Of a stretch of 34,260 nt of DNA, positions 34,172-34,260 are shown in pieces. Below the pieces are notes generated by a model that was not told where the DNA came from, ran no database searches, and saw only the letters and a program-made list of their open reading frames with translations. Source of the DNA: Pseudomonas putida (GTDB lineage: Bacteria; Pseudomonadota; Gammaproteobacteria; Pseudomonadales; Pseudomonadaceae); contig NZ_JAETZZ010000022.1 of NCBI RefSeq assembly GCF_022627325.1, forward strand, positions 1-34,260, written 5' to 3'. Both the position numbers and the translations under genes were made by a program. Position 1 is the first letter of the stretch; each line of letters starts with the position of its first letter.

Positions 34172-34219
34172 TAAGGGCGATGGTGTCCACCTAAAAATAC
34201 GTGGACACCATCGCCCTTA
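34172..34219. repeat. Perfect 19-bp palindrome upstream of right tnpA
   Basis: TAAGGGCGATGGTGTCCAC (34172-34190) and its exact inverse (34201-34219) flank a ten-base AT-rich loop. It lies 14 bases before the tnpA start. As RNA it would form a very stable hairpin in the leader. Confidence 0.9.
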
Positions 34220-34233
34220 TCGCAAGGATCACC

Positions 34234-34260
34234 ATGCGCCAGCGCACCTCTTATCCAAAA
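34234..34260 (+). CDS. tnpA: IS66 accessory protein TnpA, first nine codons (partial)
   Basis: ATG at 34234 opens MRQRTSYPK, running off the window. It differs at one residue from the left copy (MRQRSSYPK). The position inside the repeat and the start residues fit IS66 TnpA; the length visible is too short for an independent call. Confidence 0.6.

Larger units (their letters stand above)
34134..34260 (+). mobile_element. IS66-family element, tnpA-proximal end (right copy, partial)
   Basis: Starts with GTAAGCGGCCAGCCAACACA, similar to the left copy's end, and continues through a perfect palindrome (34172-34219) to the tnpA start at 34234. Orientation is opposite to the left copy, so the two face outward with the whole window between them. 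It interrupts the first recombinase gene. The rest lies outside the window. Confidence 0.85.

Noticed and set aside
1..34260. Genome-wide amber recoding as explanation for the two in-frame TAG codons
   Set aside because: TAG is used as an ordinary stop in this window (tnpB remnant at 3797), and both affected genes lie in a decaying region; nonsense mutations are simpler.
1..34260. CRISPR array, tRNA or rRNA gene
   Set aside because: No regularly spaced direct repeats and no tRNA-like cloverleaf or T-loop sequence were seen on either strand.

Overview
The window looks like accessory DNA from a Pseudomonas chromosome or plasmid. It carries an MvaT/Tur-type nucleoid protein, IS66 sequences of the kind common in pseudomonads, and many small proteins typical of Pseudomonas genomic islands. 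Both edges cut into outward-facing copies of the same kind of IS66 element. The left copy (ends at 127) cuts a Nudix gene; the right copy (starts at 34134) cuts a tyrosine recombinase gene.

Layout. 128-10000: a Nudix fragment, a hybrid histidine kinase, a second Nudix-like gene with a degenerate box, a decayed IS66 remnant with a full transposase ORF, then a leftward group of an intact Nudix gene, a universal stress protein and a SulP anion transporter, and a DUF1264-like lipoprotein. 10000-15100: small island genes, several damaged. Two have in-frame amber codons and still overlap the start of the next gene. An SH3-domain protein, an HTH protein and an MvaT homologue lie here too. 15246-27292: a defence-type block. 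It has a DUF4041/GIY-YIG protein, a possible HEPN-like RNase, a DUF4062 (TIR-like) protein, a three-gene ABC-3C/Lamassu-like operon with a consensus LexA box in its promoter, and an RloC/PrrC-like anticodon nuclease. Small-protein paralogues and pseudogenes lie between them. 28674-34133: a leftward, AT-richer four-gene unit of three large tyrosine-recombinase-family proteins and a small helical protein, the likely mobility module.

How it fits together. I infer an integrative island whose recombinase unit (related in layout to Tn554 TnpABC and to gamma-mobile-trio type elements) brought in anti-phage cargo. An MvaT-type protein may silence it, and one defence operon appears to answer to DNA damage. 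The right IS66 insertion has removed the N-terminus of the first recombinase, so the island is probably now immobile. Many small decayed genes between the larger ones suggest repeated insertion and loss. No tRNA, rRNA or CRISPR array was seen.
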